Positions 41,959 to 51,034 of a stretch of 64,000 bases of DNA are shown here, in pieces; within the stretch, counting starts at the first letter, position 1, and each line of letters opens with the position of its first letter. Both the position numbers and the translations under genes were made by a program. The DNA lies in the NCBI GenBank assembly GCA_017504165.1, contig JAFVRR010000011.1, positions 62,001-126,000 on the forward strand, written 5' to 3'. Under the pieces are notes generated by a model that saw only the letters and a program-made list of their open reading frames with translations, made no database searches and was not told the DNA's origin. This DNA comes from Clostridia bacterium. Lineage in GTDB: Bacteria > Bacillota > Clostridia > Christensenellales > Borkfalkiaceae.

Positions 41959-43455
41959 ATGGATTACAAAAAATTACAAAACGGTAGCGATATTCGTGGC
42001 GTCGCATTAGAAGGCATTGAAGGTCAGCACGTAAACTTAACTGAAGAAGTTTGTAAAAACATCGGTAGGGGCTTTGCCGTTTGGCTTAAAGAAAAATTAG
42101 GCAAAACTGAAATTAAAGTTGCCGTTGGTCGCGACAGTAGATTGTCTGGCGAAACTTTATCAAACTATATTACGTCCGCTATGGTAGAAGAAGGTATTTT
42201 TGTTACAGACTTTGGCATGGCAAGTACGCCTGCAATGTTTATGGCTACGGTAACTGAAGGCTTTAAATTCGACGGTACTGTTATGATTACCGCAAGCCAT
42301 TTACCATTTAACAGAAACGGTTTTAAATTCTTTACCGAAAATGGTGGCCTTGAAAAGGAAGATATTAAGAGAATTTTAGCAATTGCCGAAGGCAACGAAA
42401 GTACAGGCTTTAGTAAAGACTCAATCGTTAGCGGTGAATTTATGGACGTTTACAGTAAAATTCTCGCTGATAAAATTAGAAACGAAACGGGTAGCGACAC
42501 TCCGCTTAAAGGCTTTAAAATCGTCGTTGACGCGGGTAACGGCGCGGGCGGTTTTTACGTTGAAAAGGTATTAGAGCCACTTGGCGCGGATACGACTGGC
42601 AGTTTATATTTAGACCCGGACGGAAGTTTCCCTAACCACATTCCTAACCCTGAAAATAAAGAGGCAATGGAAAGCATCACTAACGCCGTTAAGAAAAATA
42701 ACGCCGATTTAGGTATAATTTTTGATACCGACGTTGATAGAGCGGGTGCAGTATTATCCGACGGTAGTGAACTTAACAGAAATAGAATTATTGCAATGCT
42801 CTCTGCAATTTTACTTAGAGAACACCCGGGAACGACTATCGTAACCGACTCTATTACTTCAACCGGTCTTGCCGAATTTATTAAAGCAAAAGGCGGTATT
42901 CATCATCGTTTTAAACGTGGTTATAGAAACGTTATTAACGAATCTATTAGACTTAACGGTCTAGGTCAAGATAGCCAACTTGCTATAGAAACTAGCGGTC
43001 ACGGCGCGCTTAAAGAAAACTATTTCCTTGACGACGGCGCGTATTTAGTTACTAAACTTTTAATTGAACTTGCACGCGGTAAAAAAGAAGGTTATACTTT
43101 AGAATCTTTAATTAGCGAGTTAAAAGAGCCTAAAGAAAGCGTAGAATTTAGAATGAACATTTTACTTGAAGACTTTAAATCGTACGGTCAAAAGGTTATT
43201 GACGATTTAGTAGAATACGCTAAAACACAAGACGGTTGGTCGCTTGCCGATAATAACTACGAAGGTGTTAGGGTAAATCTTAATAAAGACCACGGCAATG
43301 GTTGGTTCTTATTAAGACTTTCTCTTCACGACCCACTTTTACCACTCAATATTGAAAGTGACGAACTAGGTGGCGCTAAAATTATTGCAAAAGACTTAGC
43401 AAAGTTTATTAAAAACTACGATAAACTTGATGCTAAAGCGTTAATTGAATATTAA
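41959..43455 (+). CDS. Phosphomannomutase/phosphoglucomutase
   Basis: A 498-residue alpha-D-phosphohexomutase, converting hexose 6-phosphates and 1-phosphates. The active-site phosphoserine is in TASHLPFNRNG, the metal-binding loop is DTDVDRAG, and the sugar-binding loop is ETSGHGALKENYF. The start GSDIRGVAL resembles ManB-type enzymes. Co-transcribed with the M50-like gene. It can feed sugar-nucleotide synthesis for cell-wall polymers or channel scavenged sugars; the sequence does not decide. Confidence 0.93.
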   Translation: MDYKKLQNGSDIRGVALEGIEGQHVNLTEEVCKNIGRGFAVWLKEKLGKTEIKVAVGRDSRLSGETLSNYITSAMVEEGIFVTDFGMASTPAMFMATVTEGFKFDGTVMITASHLPFNRNGFKFFTENGGLEKEDIKRILAIAEGNESTGFSKDSIVSGEFMDVYSKILADKIRNETGSDTPLKGFKIVVDAGNGAGGFYVEKVLEPLGADTTGSLYLDPDGSFPNHIPNPENKEAMESITNAVKKNNADLGIIFDTDVDRAGAVLSDGSELNRNRIIAMLSAILLREHPGTTIVTDSITSTGLAEFIKAKGGIHHRFKRGYRNVINESIRLNGLGQDSQLAIETSGHGALKENYFLDDGAYLVTKLLIELARGKKEGYTLESLISELKEPKESVEFRMNILLEDFKSYGQKVIDDLVEYAKTQDGWSLADNNYEGVRVNLNKDHGNGWFLLRLSLHDPLLPLNIESDELGGAKIIAKDLAKFIKNYDKLDAKALIEY

Positions 43456-43461
43456 TACTTT

Positions 43462-43491
43462 TAAAGCGCTTTATATATTAAGGCGCTTTAT
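43462..43491 (+). terminator. Terminator after phosphohexomutase
   Basis: TAAAGCGC pairs with GCGCTTTA around a 13-base loop; then TTTAA. Confidence 0.7.
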
Positions 43492-43600
43492 TTAATATCA
43501 AAAAAGCAAAGAAACTATTTGAAAAATAGTCAAATACGTTAAGGAAATAGGTTGTTAGTTGTTATATAATTAATTATATAAACTTATTAAAGGTGTTGTT

Positions 43601-45298
43601 ATGAGATTATTTTTAGAACATACAAAACGTCAAATTAATTTATTAGACGGCGCTTGGGTTTTTAAATGCGATAATAATAAAGTTGGCGAAATAGAAAAGT
43701 GGTACGATAGTAAGTTGGATGGGGAAACGATAATTGTTCCGTCTTGTTGGAATAATAAACTTGGCATGCTTAAGTATGAGGGAGTTTGTTATTACCAAAA
43801 GGAATTTTACTTTGTAGGTGGCACGTTAAGAATAAATTTTGGCGCGGTTATGACTTACGCTAAGGTGTATTTAGACAGCGCTTATTTAGGCGAGCATTAC
43901 GGCGGTTTTACCGCATTTGATTTTATCGTTGAAAAGGTTGCGGAAGGCTATCATACTTTAACGGTTATGGTAGACAATTCCTTTAATGAAATTTCTATTC
44001 CGCAAAAGAAGGTTGATTGGGCGCATTACGGCGGTATTACTCGTAGCGTTAGCGTTGAACTTTTAAATAAAATTACTATTTTAAGTAACAAATTCGATTA
44101 TAGACTTACGGGCAATAACGCAAAATGTTCGTTTACTGTTAAACTTTATAATGCAAGCAATAAAACTGTTTCTGACAAAATTAAATTTTACGTCAACGGC
44201 GAAAAGATGACCGAAATAAAAGTTACTTTAGAGCCTAACGAGTATAAAACTTTAAAAACTAAATCTTTTAAGGTGGAAAACGTTAAATTGTGGGACGTTA
44301 ACAAACCTAACTTGTATAGCGTTTCAATTGAATCTTCTACTGACGATTTGTTTGATAGAGTAGGCTTTAGAAAAGTTGAAGTTAAAAGCAAAAAGATTTA
44401 TCTCAACGGAAAGGCAATAAAACTTCTTGGCGTAAACCGTCACGAAGAAGTAGGCGATTTAGGTATGGCGTTCCCACCGCAACTTATGTATCGCGACGTG
44501 GATATTATAAAGGACTTAAACTGCAATACTATAAGGGGTTCGCACTATCCTAATAATCCGGTATTTGTTGATATTTTAGACGAGCAAGGTATGACTTTTT
44601 GGAGTGAAATACCCGTTTGGGGTTGTGGTTTTTCGCCTGAAACTCTTGCGGACGAAAGGGTTATTGCAAGGGGTCTTAAAATGCATCAAGAAATGGTAGA
44701 GCAATATTATAACCATCCGTCTATTATTATTTGGGGAATGCATAACGAAATTGAATCGCAAAAAGAAGAATCGGTCAATATGACAAAAACTTTCTATAAC
44801 TACTTAAAGGAAAACGGCGGGAATAGAATAGTAACTTACGCGTCTAACCACGCCTTAACCGATATTTGTTACGAGTACTGTGATATTATTTGTATCAATC
44901 AATACACCGGTTGGTACGGCGAAGATTATCATTCTTGGGATAAAGCGGTTGAAGATATTTATAGTTATATTAATTCTTTAGGCTACGGTGATAAGCCTGT
45001 GGTTATGAGTGAGTTTGGCGCTGCCGCGTTATACGGTTACCATACCTTTGACAACGTTAAATGGACGGAAGAGTATCAAGCGAATTTGTTAACTTATAGT
45101 ATTGATTGTTTTATGAATAAATACAAAATGTCCGGGACTTACGTATGGCAATTTAGCGATATTAGAACTTGTGAAGAAATGGGTTTAAATCGTGCGCGTG
45201 AATTTAACAATAAAGGAATAGTAAACGAATATAGAAAGCCCAAATTAGCCTATAGCGCGGTAAAAGAGATTTACGGTAAAATAAATAGGATTAAATAA
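43601..45298 (+). CDS. Family 2 glycoside hydrolase (beta-glucuronidase/beta-galactosidase type)
   Basis: 565 residues: jelly-roll sugar-binding domain (residues ~1-155, with GGFTAFDF), an Ig-like domain (~160-260) and a TIM barrel. Catalytic acid/base is Glu383 (WGMHNEIE) and nucleophile Glu471 (VMSEFGA). The barrel entry LLGVNRHEEVGDLG and length near 570-600 fit beta-glucuronidase-type GH2 rather than the 1000-residue LacZ. No signal peptide, so intracellular. Fits with the nearby uronic-acid-related genes, but the precise sugar cannot be read from sequence. Confidence 0.88.
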   Translation: MRLFLEHTKRQINLLDGAWVFKCDNNKVGEIEKWYDSKLDGETIIVPSCWNNKLGMLKYEGVCYYQKEFYFVGGTLRINFGAVMTYAKVYLDSAYLGEHYGGFTAFDFIVEKVAEGYHTLTVMVDNSFNEISIPQKKVDWAHYGGITRSVSVELLNKITILSNKFDYRLTGNNAKCSFTVKLYNASNKTVSDKIKFYVNGEKMTEIKVTLEPNEYKTLKTKSFKVENVKLWDVNKPNLYSVSIESSTDDLFDRVGFRKVEVKSKKIYLNGKAIKLLGVNRHEEVGDLGMAFPPQLMYRDVDIIKDLNCNTIRGSHYPNNPVFVDILDEQGMTFWSEIPVWGCGFSPETLADERVIARGLKMHQEMVEQYYNHPSIIIWGMHNEIESQKEESVNMTKTFYNYLKENGGNRIVTYASNHALTDICYEYCDIICINQYTGWYGEDYHSWDKAVEDIYSYINSLGYGDKPVVMSEFGAAALYGYHTFDNVKWTEEYQANLLTYSIDCFMNKYKMSGTYVWQFSDIRTCEEMGLNRAREFNNKGIVNEYRKPKLAYSAVKEIYGKINRIK

Positions 45299-45301
45299 TA
45301 T

Positions 45302-45336
45302 AAAAAATACTGTCAAATGTTTGACAGTATTTTTTT
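45302..45336 (+). terminator. Terminator after GH2 gene
   Basis: AAAAAATACTGTCAAA pairs with TTTGACAGTATTTTTT; its 3' arm doubles as the -35 box of the next gene. Confidence 0.88.
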
Positions 45337-45350
45337 AGTTGTGCTATAAT
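45321..45350 (+). promoter_or_regulatory. Promoter of the pyridoxal kinase gene
   Basis: TTGACA at 45321-45326 (inside the terminator stem), 18 bases, TATAAT at 45345-45350. Confidence 0.75.
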
Positions 45351-45379
45351 TTAGAAAATTTAAATAGAAGGTTTTTATT

Positions 45380-46210
45380 ATGGATTATAAAAGACTACTT
45401 ACAATTCAAGATATTTCTTGCGTTGGGCAATGCTCTTTGACCGTTGCTCTTCCAATTTTATCCGCTTGCGGATTAGAAACTGCCATTTTACCATCGGCAG
45501 TACTTTCTACTCATACTGCAGGCTTTAAAGGTTTTACATTTAGAGATTTAGCGGACGATATGCCTAGTATTTTATCACATTGGGTATCTGAAAATATTAA
45601 GTTTGATGCCGTTTATACGGGCTATTTAGGTAGTATTAACCAAATTGATTACGTTTTAGATATTGCGTCTAAAACGTTAAAAGAAGGCGGTAAATTGTTC
45701 GTAGACCCCGCTATGGCAGACAATGGCAAACTTTACCCAATTTTTAATGACGAATACGTTAAAGCAATGGTAAAACTTTGTAAAAATGCCGACTATATTA
45801 TTCCAAATATTACCGAGGCTTGCTTTTTAACGGGCGTAGAATATAAAGAAGTTTACGATAAAGCCTACGTTGATTTATTAACTAAAAAACTTCTTGAGTT
45901 AGGAGCGAAAAACGTCATTTTAACGGGCGTTTCTTATAAGGAAGGTAAGACGGGCGTAGTTGCCGTAGAAAGCGGAAATTACTACTATTACGAGCACGAT
46001 AAACTTCCTAACAGTTGCCATGGTACTGGCGATATTTACTCTTCCGCATTCGTTGGCGCGTATCTTAACGGTAAATCTATTTACGACGCTATTAAAATTG
46101 CCGCAGACTATACCGTTGATGCAATTAGAATAACTGCAGATGATAAAGAGCATTGGTACGGCGCTAAATTCGAGCCTGTACTTAAAAACTTAATAGAATA
46201 TTTAAAGTAA
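45380..46210 (+). CDS. pdxY: Pyridoxal/pyridoxamine kinase
   Basis: A 276-residue ribokinase-fold kinase of the PdxK/PdxY group, phosphorylating B6 vitamers in the salvage pathway. The start DISCVGQCSLTVALPILSACG and the tail SCHGTGDIYSSAFVGAYLNG (anion hole and catalytic Asp in GTGD) are typical. AGAAGG precedes ATG. Clostridial PdxK-like enzymes vary in B6/HMP specificity, so substrate preference is assumed from the family. Monocistronic, with its own promoter and a terminator at 46214. Confidence 0.88.
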   Translation: MDYKRLLTIQDISCVGQCSLTVALPILSACGLETAILPSAVLSTHTAGFKGFTFRDLADDMPSILSHWVSENIKFDAVYTGYLGSINQIDYVLDIASKTLKEGGKLFVDPAMADNGKLYPIFNDEYVKAMVKLCKNADYIIPNITEACFLTGVEYKEVYDKAYVDLLTKKLLELGAKNVILTGVSYKEGKTGVVAVESGNYYYYEHDKLPNSCHGTGDIYSSAFVGAYLNGKSIYDAIKIAADYTVDAIRITADDKEHWYGAKFEPVLKNLIEYLK

Positions 46211-46213
46211 AAT

Positions 46214-46241
46214 AAAAGCCACGCAAACTTGCGTGGCTTTA
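46214..46241. terminator. Terminator after pyridoxal kinase
   Basis: AAAGCCACGCAA pairs with TTGCGTGGCTTT. Confidence 0.8.
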
Positions 46242-46256
46242 CTATTTATAATAAAA

Positions 46257-46282
46257 CCCCGTACTAAAAAGTACGGGGAATT
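46257..46282. terminator. Terminator of the P-type ATPase gene (minus strand)
   Basis: CCCCGTACT pairs with AGTACGGGG; on the minus strand followed by TTTTATT, and on the plus strand by AATTTTTT. Confidence 0.85.
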
Positions 46283-46284
46283 TT

Positions 46285-48957
46285 TTATTTGTTTTTCTTT
46301 TTGTTTATAGCGTTAACTATAAGTTTAGAAATTTCTGCAAACGGAATAATCGTTACCGCAAGCCCAATTGCTATTGCAAATTCAATTAAACTAATTTGAG
46401 TGAATTCAAACATGTTTGCAAGTGGAGGAATGTAAATTACCGAAATTGTGAGTAATAACGATAATACGAATGCGCCCCAAAGCCACATATTTTGTTTTTT
46501 AACTGTAAATATCGAGTGGTTAATTGAACGAGCGTTAAGCGAGTGGAAACTTTCCGTCATAGAAAGTGTTAAGAACGCCATCGTCATACCGTCGTTAGCA
46601 ATTTCGCCTGCATCGTGGAATACCCATGCCCAAACGTAATCGTTTTCAATATAGTGTCCAATCAAGAATGACATTAAAGTTATAAAGCCGATAAATACAC
46701 CTTGAATAATTACGTTTACGCCAACGCCACCAGCAAAGATGCTTTCTTCAGGTTTACGTGGTTTGCGTTTCATAATATCGTCTTCCGCTTGTTCCATACC
46801 AAGAGCAAGAGCAGGGAAGGTGTCCGTTATAAGGTTAATCCAAAGAAGGTGCATTGGTTTTAAAAGGGTAAAGCCAAGCATTGTTGCAAGGAACATTGAT
46901 ACTACTTCGGCAAGGTTACTAGAAAGTAAGAATTGAATTGCTTTACGGATGTTTTCGTAAATTCTTCTACCTTCGCCAACCGCCTCAACGATAGTTGCAA
47001 AGTTATCGTCTTGAAGTACCATGTCGGCAGCGCCTTTAGTAACGTCTGTACCGGTAATACCCATACCGATACCGATATCGGCAGATTTAATACTTGGCGC
47101 GTCGTTTACACCGTCACCAGTCATAGCGGTAATGTAGTTCATCTTCTTAAATCCGTTTACGATTTTAACCTTGTGTTCAGGTTGAACGCGGGCAAATACC
47201 GAAATAGTTTTAAGTCTTTCTACAAGTTCTTCTTCCGTTAAATCGTCAAGTTCAGCGCCTGTCATTGCTTGAGACGCATCGGTTATAATGCCAAGTTCTT
47301 TAGCAATTGCTACGGCGGTGTCTTTATGGTCGCCCGTTATCATAATAGTTCTAATACCTGCGTCTTTACATTTAGCAATTGCAGGTCCAACTTCAGGGCG
47401 AACTGGGTCAATCATACCTGTTAAACCAACGAATACAAGGTCTTTTTCAATTTCACTTGGTTCTTCAAAAGTAGGGCAAACGTCGTAAATCTTTTCAGCG
47501 GCGGCAAGTACGCGGAGCGCTTTTTCAGCCATATTTTTATTTGCCGTTAAGATTTCTTCACGTTTAGCATCCGTCATAGGAAGGGCTTTGCCATCTTCTA
47601 AATAGAATGCGCAACGTTTTAGAATTTCGTCAGGCGCGCCTTTAGTGAATTGAACTACTTTATCATCGTAAGAGTGGAGTGTACTCATCATCTTACGCAT
47701 ACTGTCAAACGGTGCTTCAGATACCCTTGGATGATTAGCGTCAACTTCGTTTTTGTTTAAGCCTTCAGCGTACGCATAGTTTACGAGCGCACATTCGGTA
47801 GGCTCACCTTTAGCAGTTAAACTGTCTTTATCTAAAACGGCGTCACAGCATTGCATCATAGCAGTTGCTAAACGGTTAACGTCATTTGCAAAACTTTCAA
47901 CAACCGTCATTTTATTTTGAGTTAAAGTACCTGTTTTATCTGAACAAATAATTTGAGTACAACCAAGTGTTTCAACTGCAGTTAAACGTTTAACTACCGC
48001 GCGGTTTTTAGCCATTTTAGTCATACCGATAGAAAGTACGATAGTAACTACCGTTGCTAAACCTTCAGGTATTGCGGCAACCGCAAGTGATACTGCGGAA
48101 ATGAAACTTTCTAAAATAGTATCGAAAGTAACGCCGATTTGTAAGTCGAGTATAATTTTGAATACGAATATAAATACGCAAATGCCAAGTACTAAGAAAC
48201 TTAAGATTGTGGAAAGGGAATTAAGTTTCTTTTGAAGTGGTGTAACTTCCGCTTCGGTTTGCGCTAAGACGTCGGCAATTTTGCCCATTTCAGTTTGCAT
48301 ACCAACTGCTGTAACTACTGCTTTTGCTCTACCGTAAACAACCGTACTACCCATATAGAGCATATTTTTTCTATCGCCAAGGGTAATATCTTTGTTTTCG
48401 CCAAGAGTTAAAGTATCGGCAGTTTTGTTAACTGGAACGCTTTCGCCGGTAAGGGCAGCCTCTTCCGCTTTAACAGACGCGTTTTCTAAAATACGGCAGT
48501 CTGCAGGAACGGCGTCGCCCGCTTCTAAAATAACGATATCGCCAACTACGACGTCTTCGTTTTTAATGGCTGTAATTTTACCGTCACGTAAAACTTTACA
48601 AGTTGACGCGGTCATTTCCTTTAACGCTTCAATCGCTTGTTCTGCTTTGCCTTCTTGAATAACGCCGAGTATAGCATTAAGTAAGACTACGCCGACGATA
48701 ATAAAGAATTCTGCCAAAGATTCATTTTCTATGATAGACGTTACTAAATTAATTGCCGCAGCAATTAAAAGTACGATAATCATTGGGTTTACAAGTTGAG
48801 AAATAAATCTTTGTAAAACTGTGACTTTTTTACCTTCGGCAAGTTTGTTTTTGCCATTTTCAAGTAATCGTTTTTCCGCTTCTTCAGAAGAAAAACCTTC
48901 CGCCGTGCTTTGAAGTTCACGTAATACTTCGTCAGCATCATGCAAGTAATACTTCAT
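46285..48957 (-). CDS. Ca2+-type P-type ATPase
   Basis: An 890-residue P2A/P2B-type cation pump. The phosphorylated residue is Asp340 in DKTGTLTQNKM; the actuator has LTGESVPV, the hinge is TGDGVNDAPSIK, helix M4 has AAIPEGL and helix M6 NLITDTFPALALG, which supply the Glu, Asn and Asp ligands of one Ca2+ site (equivalent to SERCA site II). N-terminal cation-ATPase domain and ten membrane helices are present, so length is normal. Exports Ca2+ (or Mn2+) from the cell. Runs leftwards alone, with its own terminator. Confidence 0.92.
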   Translation of the reverse strand: MKYYLHDADEVLRELQSTAEGFSSEEAEKRLLENGKNKLAEGKKVTVLQRFISQLVNPMIIVLLIAAAINLVTSIIENESLAEFFIIVGVVLLNAILGVIQEGKAEQAIEALKEMTASTCKVLRDGKITAIKNEDVVVGDIVILEAGDAVPADCRILENASVKAEEAALTGESVPVNKTADTLTLGENKDITLGDRKNMLYMGSTVVYGRAKAVVTAVGMQTEMGKIADVLAQTEAEVTPLQKKLNSLSTILSFLVLGICVFIFVFKIILDLQIGVTFDTILESFISAVSLAVAAIPEGLATVVTIVLSIGMTKMAKNRAVVKRLTAVETLGCTQIICSDKTGTLTQNKMTVVESFANDVNRLATAMMQCCDAVLDKDSLTAKGEPTECALVNYAYAEGLNKNEVDANHPRVSEAPFDSMRKMMSTLHSYDDKVVQFTKGAPDEILKRCAFYLEDGKALPMTDAKREEILTANKNMAEKALRVLAAAEKIYDVCPTFEEPSEIEKDLVFVGLTGMIDPVRPEVGPAIAKCKDAGIRTIMITGDHKDTAVAIAKELGIITDASQAMTGAELDDLTEEELVERLKTISVFARVQPEHKVKIVNGFKKMNYITAMTGDGVNDAPSIKSADIGIGMGITGTDVTKGAADMVLQDDNFATIVEAVGEGRRIYENIRKAIQFLLSSNLAEVVSMFLATMLGFTLLKPMHLLWINLITDTFPALALGMEQAEDDIMKRKPRKPEESIFAGGVGVNVIIQGVFIGFITLMSFLIGHYIENDYVWAWVFHDAGEIANDGMTMAFLTLSMTESFHSLNARSINHSIFTVKKQNMWLWGAFVLSLLLTISVIYIPPLANMFEFTQISLIEFAIAIGLAVTIIPFAEISKLIVNAINKKKNK

Positions 48958-49098
48958 TGTTTTTTTGCTCCTTATATATATTATTTATATTATTAACCAA
49001 TTAATCAATCTATATAATTATATATTAAAATCTTAAAATTGTAAACAAGGTTTTTGATTATTTTATGATATTTTATTATTTAATAATAAACTTAAAAT

Positions 49099-49126
49099 AA
49101 AAAAATGGCTAATTAGCCATTTTTTG
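49099..49126. terminator. Terminator of the HAD-phosphatase operon
   Basis: AAAAATGGCTA pairs with TAGCCATTTTT around ATT; palindromic, so active in both directions. Confidence 0.85.
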
Positions 49127-49127
49127 C

Positions 49128-49787
49128 TTATTCTATAAACTTTTTGAATGATTCACCCTTTTTAACAATATAATCGGCAAGGTTTATAATTTCTTCATAG
49201 CCGTAATTGTTTTCATCGTAAACGCCAATAGTTTTAAATCCTGCGTTTTTAGCGGTGGTTAAGGCAACAAGGGAATCTTCTATAACGAAAGTTTCGCTTA
49301 AATTAGTTCCAAGAACTTCTTGCGCTTTAAAAAATACGTCGGGAAATTCTTTGCCTTTACCTATATTGTTACAACTAACTATTTGTTTAAAATATTTCTC
49401 AATATTAAATTTTTGCATGCACAATTTAACAAATCCACCCGACGACGCAGATGCTATGCACATTTTAACCCCTTTAGATTTAAGGTACTCTAAAAATTCG
49501 ATTACACCATCTTTTAAAGGACAAATTTCTTCATAATACCACTTAAAAATATCACGTGTATAGTTTGATAATTCTTCGCCATTTTTTGCAATATTATACC
49601 TTTTATGAATAAGTTCCATACCAACTTCAAGGGTTAACGTTCTAACCGCTTTGTCATCTTCGTGCGATGGGTAAAAAGATTTATCGTTTAAATACTTTTC
49701 GCCTACTTTTTGCCATAAAATTTTCCAAACGGGTAGGGAATCGATAAGCGTTCCGTCCATATCGAAAATTGCGCCTTTAACGTTCAT
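49128..49787 (-). CDS. HAD-family phosphatase (beta-phosphoglucomutase-like)
   Basis: A 219-residue haloacid-dehalogenase-type hydrolase with motif I FDMDGTLID (nucleophile Asp9, Asp11), motif II IASASSGG, motif III Lys in GKGKEFPD, and motif IV VIEDSLVAL. The cap domain type and size fit the beta-phosphoglucomutase/GPP-phosphatase subgroup; substrate unknown, probably a sugar phosphate. It is 19 bases after the GH43-like gene on the same strand, so the two likely form an operon for sugar use. Confidence 0.9.
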   Translation of the reverse strand: MNVKGAIFDMDGTLIDSLPVWKILWQKVGEKYLNDKSFYPSHEDDKAVRTLTLEVGMELIHKRYNIAKNGEELSNYTRDIFKWYYEEICPLKDGVIEFLEYLKSKGVKMCIASASSGGFVKLCMQKFNIEKYFKQIVSCNNIGKGKEFPDVFFKAQEVLGTNLSETFVIEDSLVALTTAKNAGFKTIGVYDENNYGYEEIINLADYIVKKGESFKKFIE

Positions 49788-49806
49788 AATTTACTCCTAA
49801 GAAAGT

Positions 49807-50655
49807 TTATTTCCAGTCAAGTTCTGCAATGGCAACTGCACCAGGAATAGGTACAGGTTTAAAATTCCAACCACAAGTTGTTATATAATATTTTCCGTTG
49901 CTTTCTAAAATTTCAGGTGCGTGCGCTTGAATTGTGGTAATTGGTTGAGTACCTTCGCTTCCATTGTATTCACCAAAACTTAAAGGGTCGTTTGAGCAAA
50001 ATACAAAGGTGTTATTATAATTGTCCTCCGCTCCGTTAGTATAAGTTATAAATAGATAATAAAGCCCGTCTTTTTTAACTACAAAAGGCGATTCAAAAGC
50101 GCCCCAAGCGGGATTTAACGGAGCAAGTTCGCCAGACGTTAATACGAATTTTTCAAATTGCCAAGTTAGTAGGTCGCTTGATGAAAAACAAGAAACAGCC
50201 CCACGTTTATTGTGAATACCAACCACGTACATTAAATATTTATCTTCGCTAATTTTTAAAACAAAATGGTCGCGATGAGCCCCCATTAAAGGCTCGCCAA
50301 TTAAAGTTACGTTAGTGCCAAACCATTCACGCATATCGAAAGAAACCGCTAAAGAAGTAGGTGATGGGCCGTAAAACATATAATAATATTCCCCTTTATT
50401 TATAACGCAAGGCGCCCAAGCAAGAGTGCCACGGTCAATAGAGCGACCATCTTCTTTGAATGGTTTATCAAGGCTTTTGCCAACGCCGTGAACAAAATAT
50501 CGTTCTTGAGAAGGTAAAGCTGCAAAACTTGTAATGCCGTATAAATGCCATTTGTTGTCAGAGCCTATAACGATAGAGTGGTCGTTAACGTAATTGCCGT
50601 TTTTTTCCGGTTTAAACAATGTTTTCCATTCACTTTTGATATATGGTATTTTCAT
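49807..50655 (-). CDS. GH43-like beta-propeller glycosidase-type protein
   Basis: A 282-residue five-bladed propeller: NDHSIVIGSDNKWHLYGIT, WAPCVINKGEYYYMFY, GAHRDHFVLKISEDKYLMYVV, AFESPFVVKKDGLYYLFIT and IQAHAPEILESNGKYYITT. The phrases with DH, WAPxV and ESPF match GH43/GH32-type active-site blades, where Asp and Glu act as catalytic residues. It lacks a signal peptide and extra domains. First gene of a leftward pair with the HAD phosphatase. Confidence 0.8.
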   Translation of the reverse strand: MKIPYIKSEWKTLFKPEKNGNYVNDHSIVIGSDNKWHLYGITSFAALPSQERYFVHGVGKSLDKPFKEDGRSIDRGTLAWAPCVINKGEYYYMFYGPSPTSLAVSFDMREWFGTNVTLIGEPLMGAHRDHFVLKISEDKYLMYVVGIHNKRGAVSCFSSSDLLTWQFEKFVLTSGELAPLNPAWGAFESPFVVKKDGLYYLFITYTNGAEDNYNNTFVFCSNDPLSFGEYNGSEGTQPITTIQAHAPEILESNGKYYITTCGWNFKPVPIPGAVAIAELDWK

Positions 50656-50822
50656 AAATTTTTTACATCCTTATTAATATTCAATATACCTATATTATAG
50701 CAACTTATTAATTATTGTAAAGTGTATTTGTAATTTTTTTATAGCAAAATAAAAAATAGTTGTAAATGTAATAAAAACGCTTGAATTTTTTTTAAAAAGT
50801 GTATATAATATAAAGGCTAAAC

Positions 50823-50896
50823 AAATACGCTGGTGTGGCTCACACGTAGGGCTCTCGAAAAGATTTTGCCAAGCAAAAGATTTTTGGGAAAAGGAG
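50823..50896 (+). repeat. Copy of the 5' end of tRNA-Thr followed by an element module
   Basis: 50823-50842 exactly repeats 50921-50940: six bases upstream plus the first 14 bases of tRNA-Thr. Directly after, 50847-50896 is related to the minus-strand segment 26858-26811 at the tRNA-Arg locus, with 19 identical bases (50873-50891). No ORF is credible in 50656-50926. Confidence 0.75.
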
Positions 50897-50926
50897 CAAC
50901 CTTTAATAATTTATTTAACTAAATAC

Positions 50927-51002
50927 GCTGGTGTGGCTCAGTCGGTAGAGCAGCTGATTCGTAATCAGCAGGTCGCAGGTTCAAGTCCAGTCACCAGCTC
51001 CA
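50927..51002 (+). tRNA. tRNA-Thr(CGT)
   Basis: A 76-nt cloverleaf: acceptor GCTGGTG with CACCAGC, discriminator T, encoded CCA; anticodon stem CTGAT/ATCAG, loop TTCGTAA, anticodon CGT; T loop TTCAAGT. Confidence 0.96.
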
Positions 51003-51003
51003 T

Positions 51004-51034
51004 AAAAAAGCAAGCCATTTGGCTTGCTTTTTTT
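51004..51034 (+). terminator. Terminator of tRNA-Thr
   Basis: AAAAAAGCAAGCC pairs with GGCTTGCTTTTTT around ATTT; convergent with the next gene's stop. Confidence 0.9.

Noticed and set aside
46448..47488. Open frames antisense to the P-type ATPase gene
   Set aside because: They are shadow frames of a strongly conserved gene with no ribosome-binding sites or recognisable domains.
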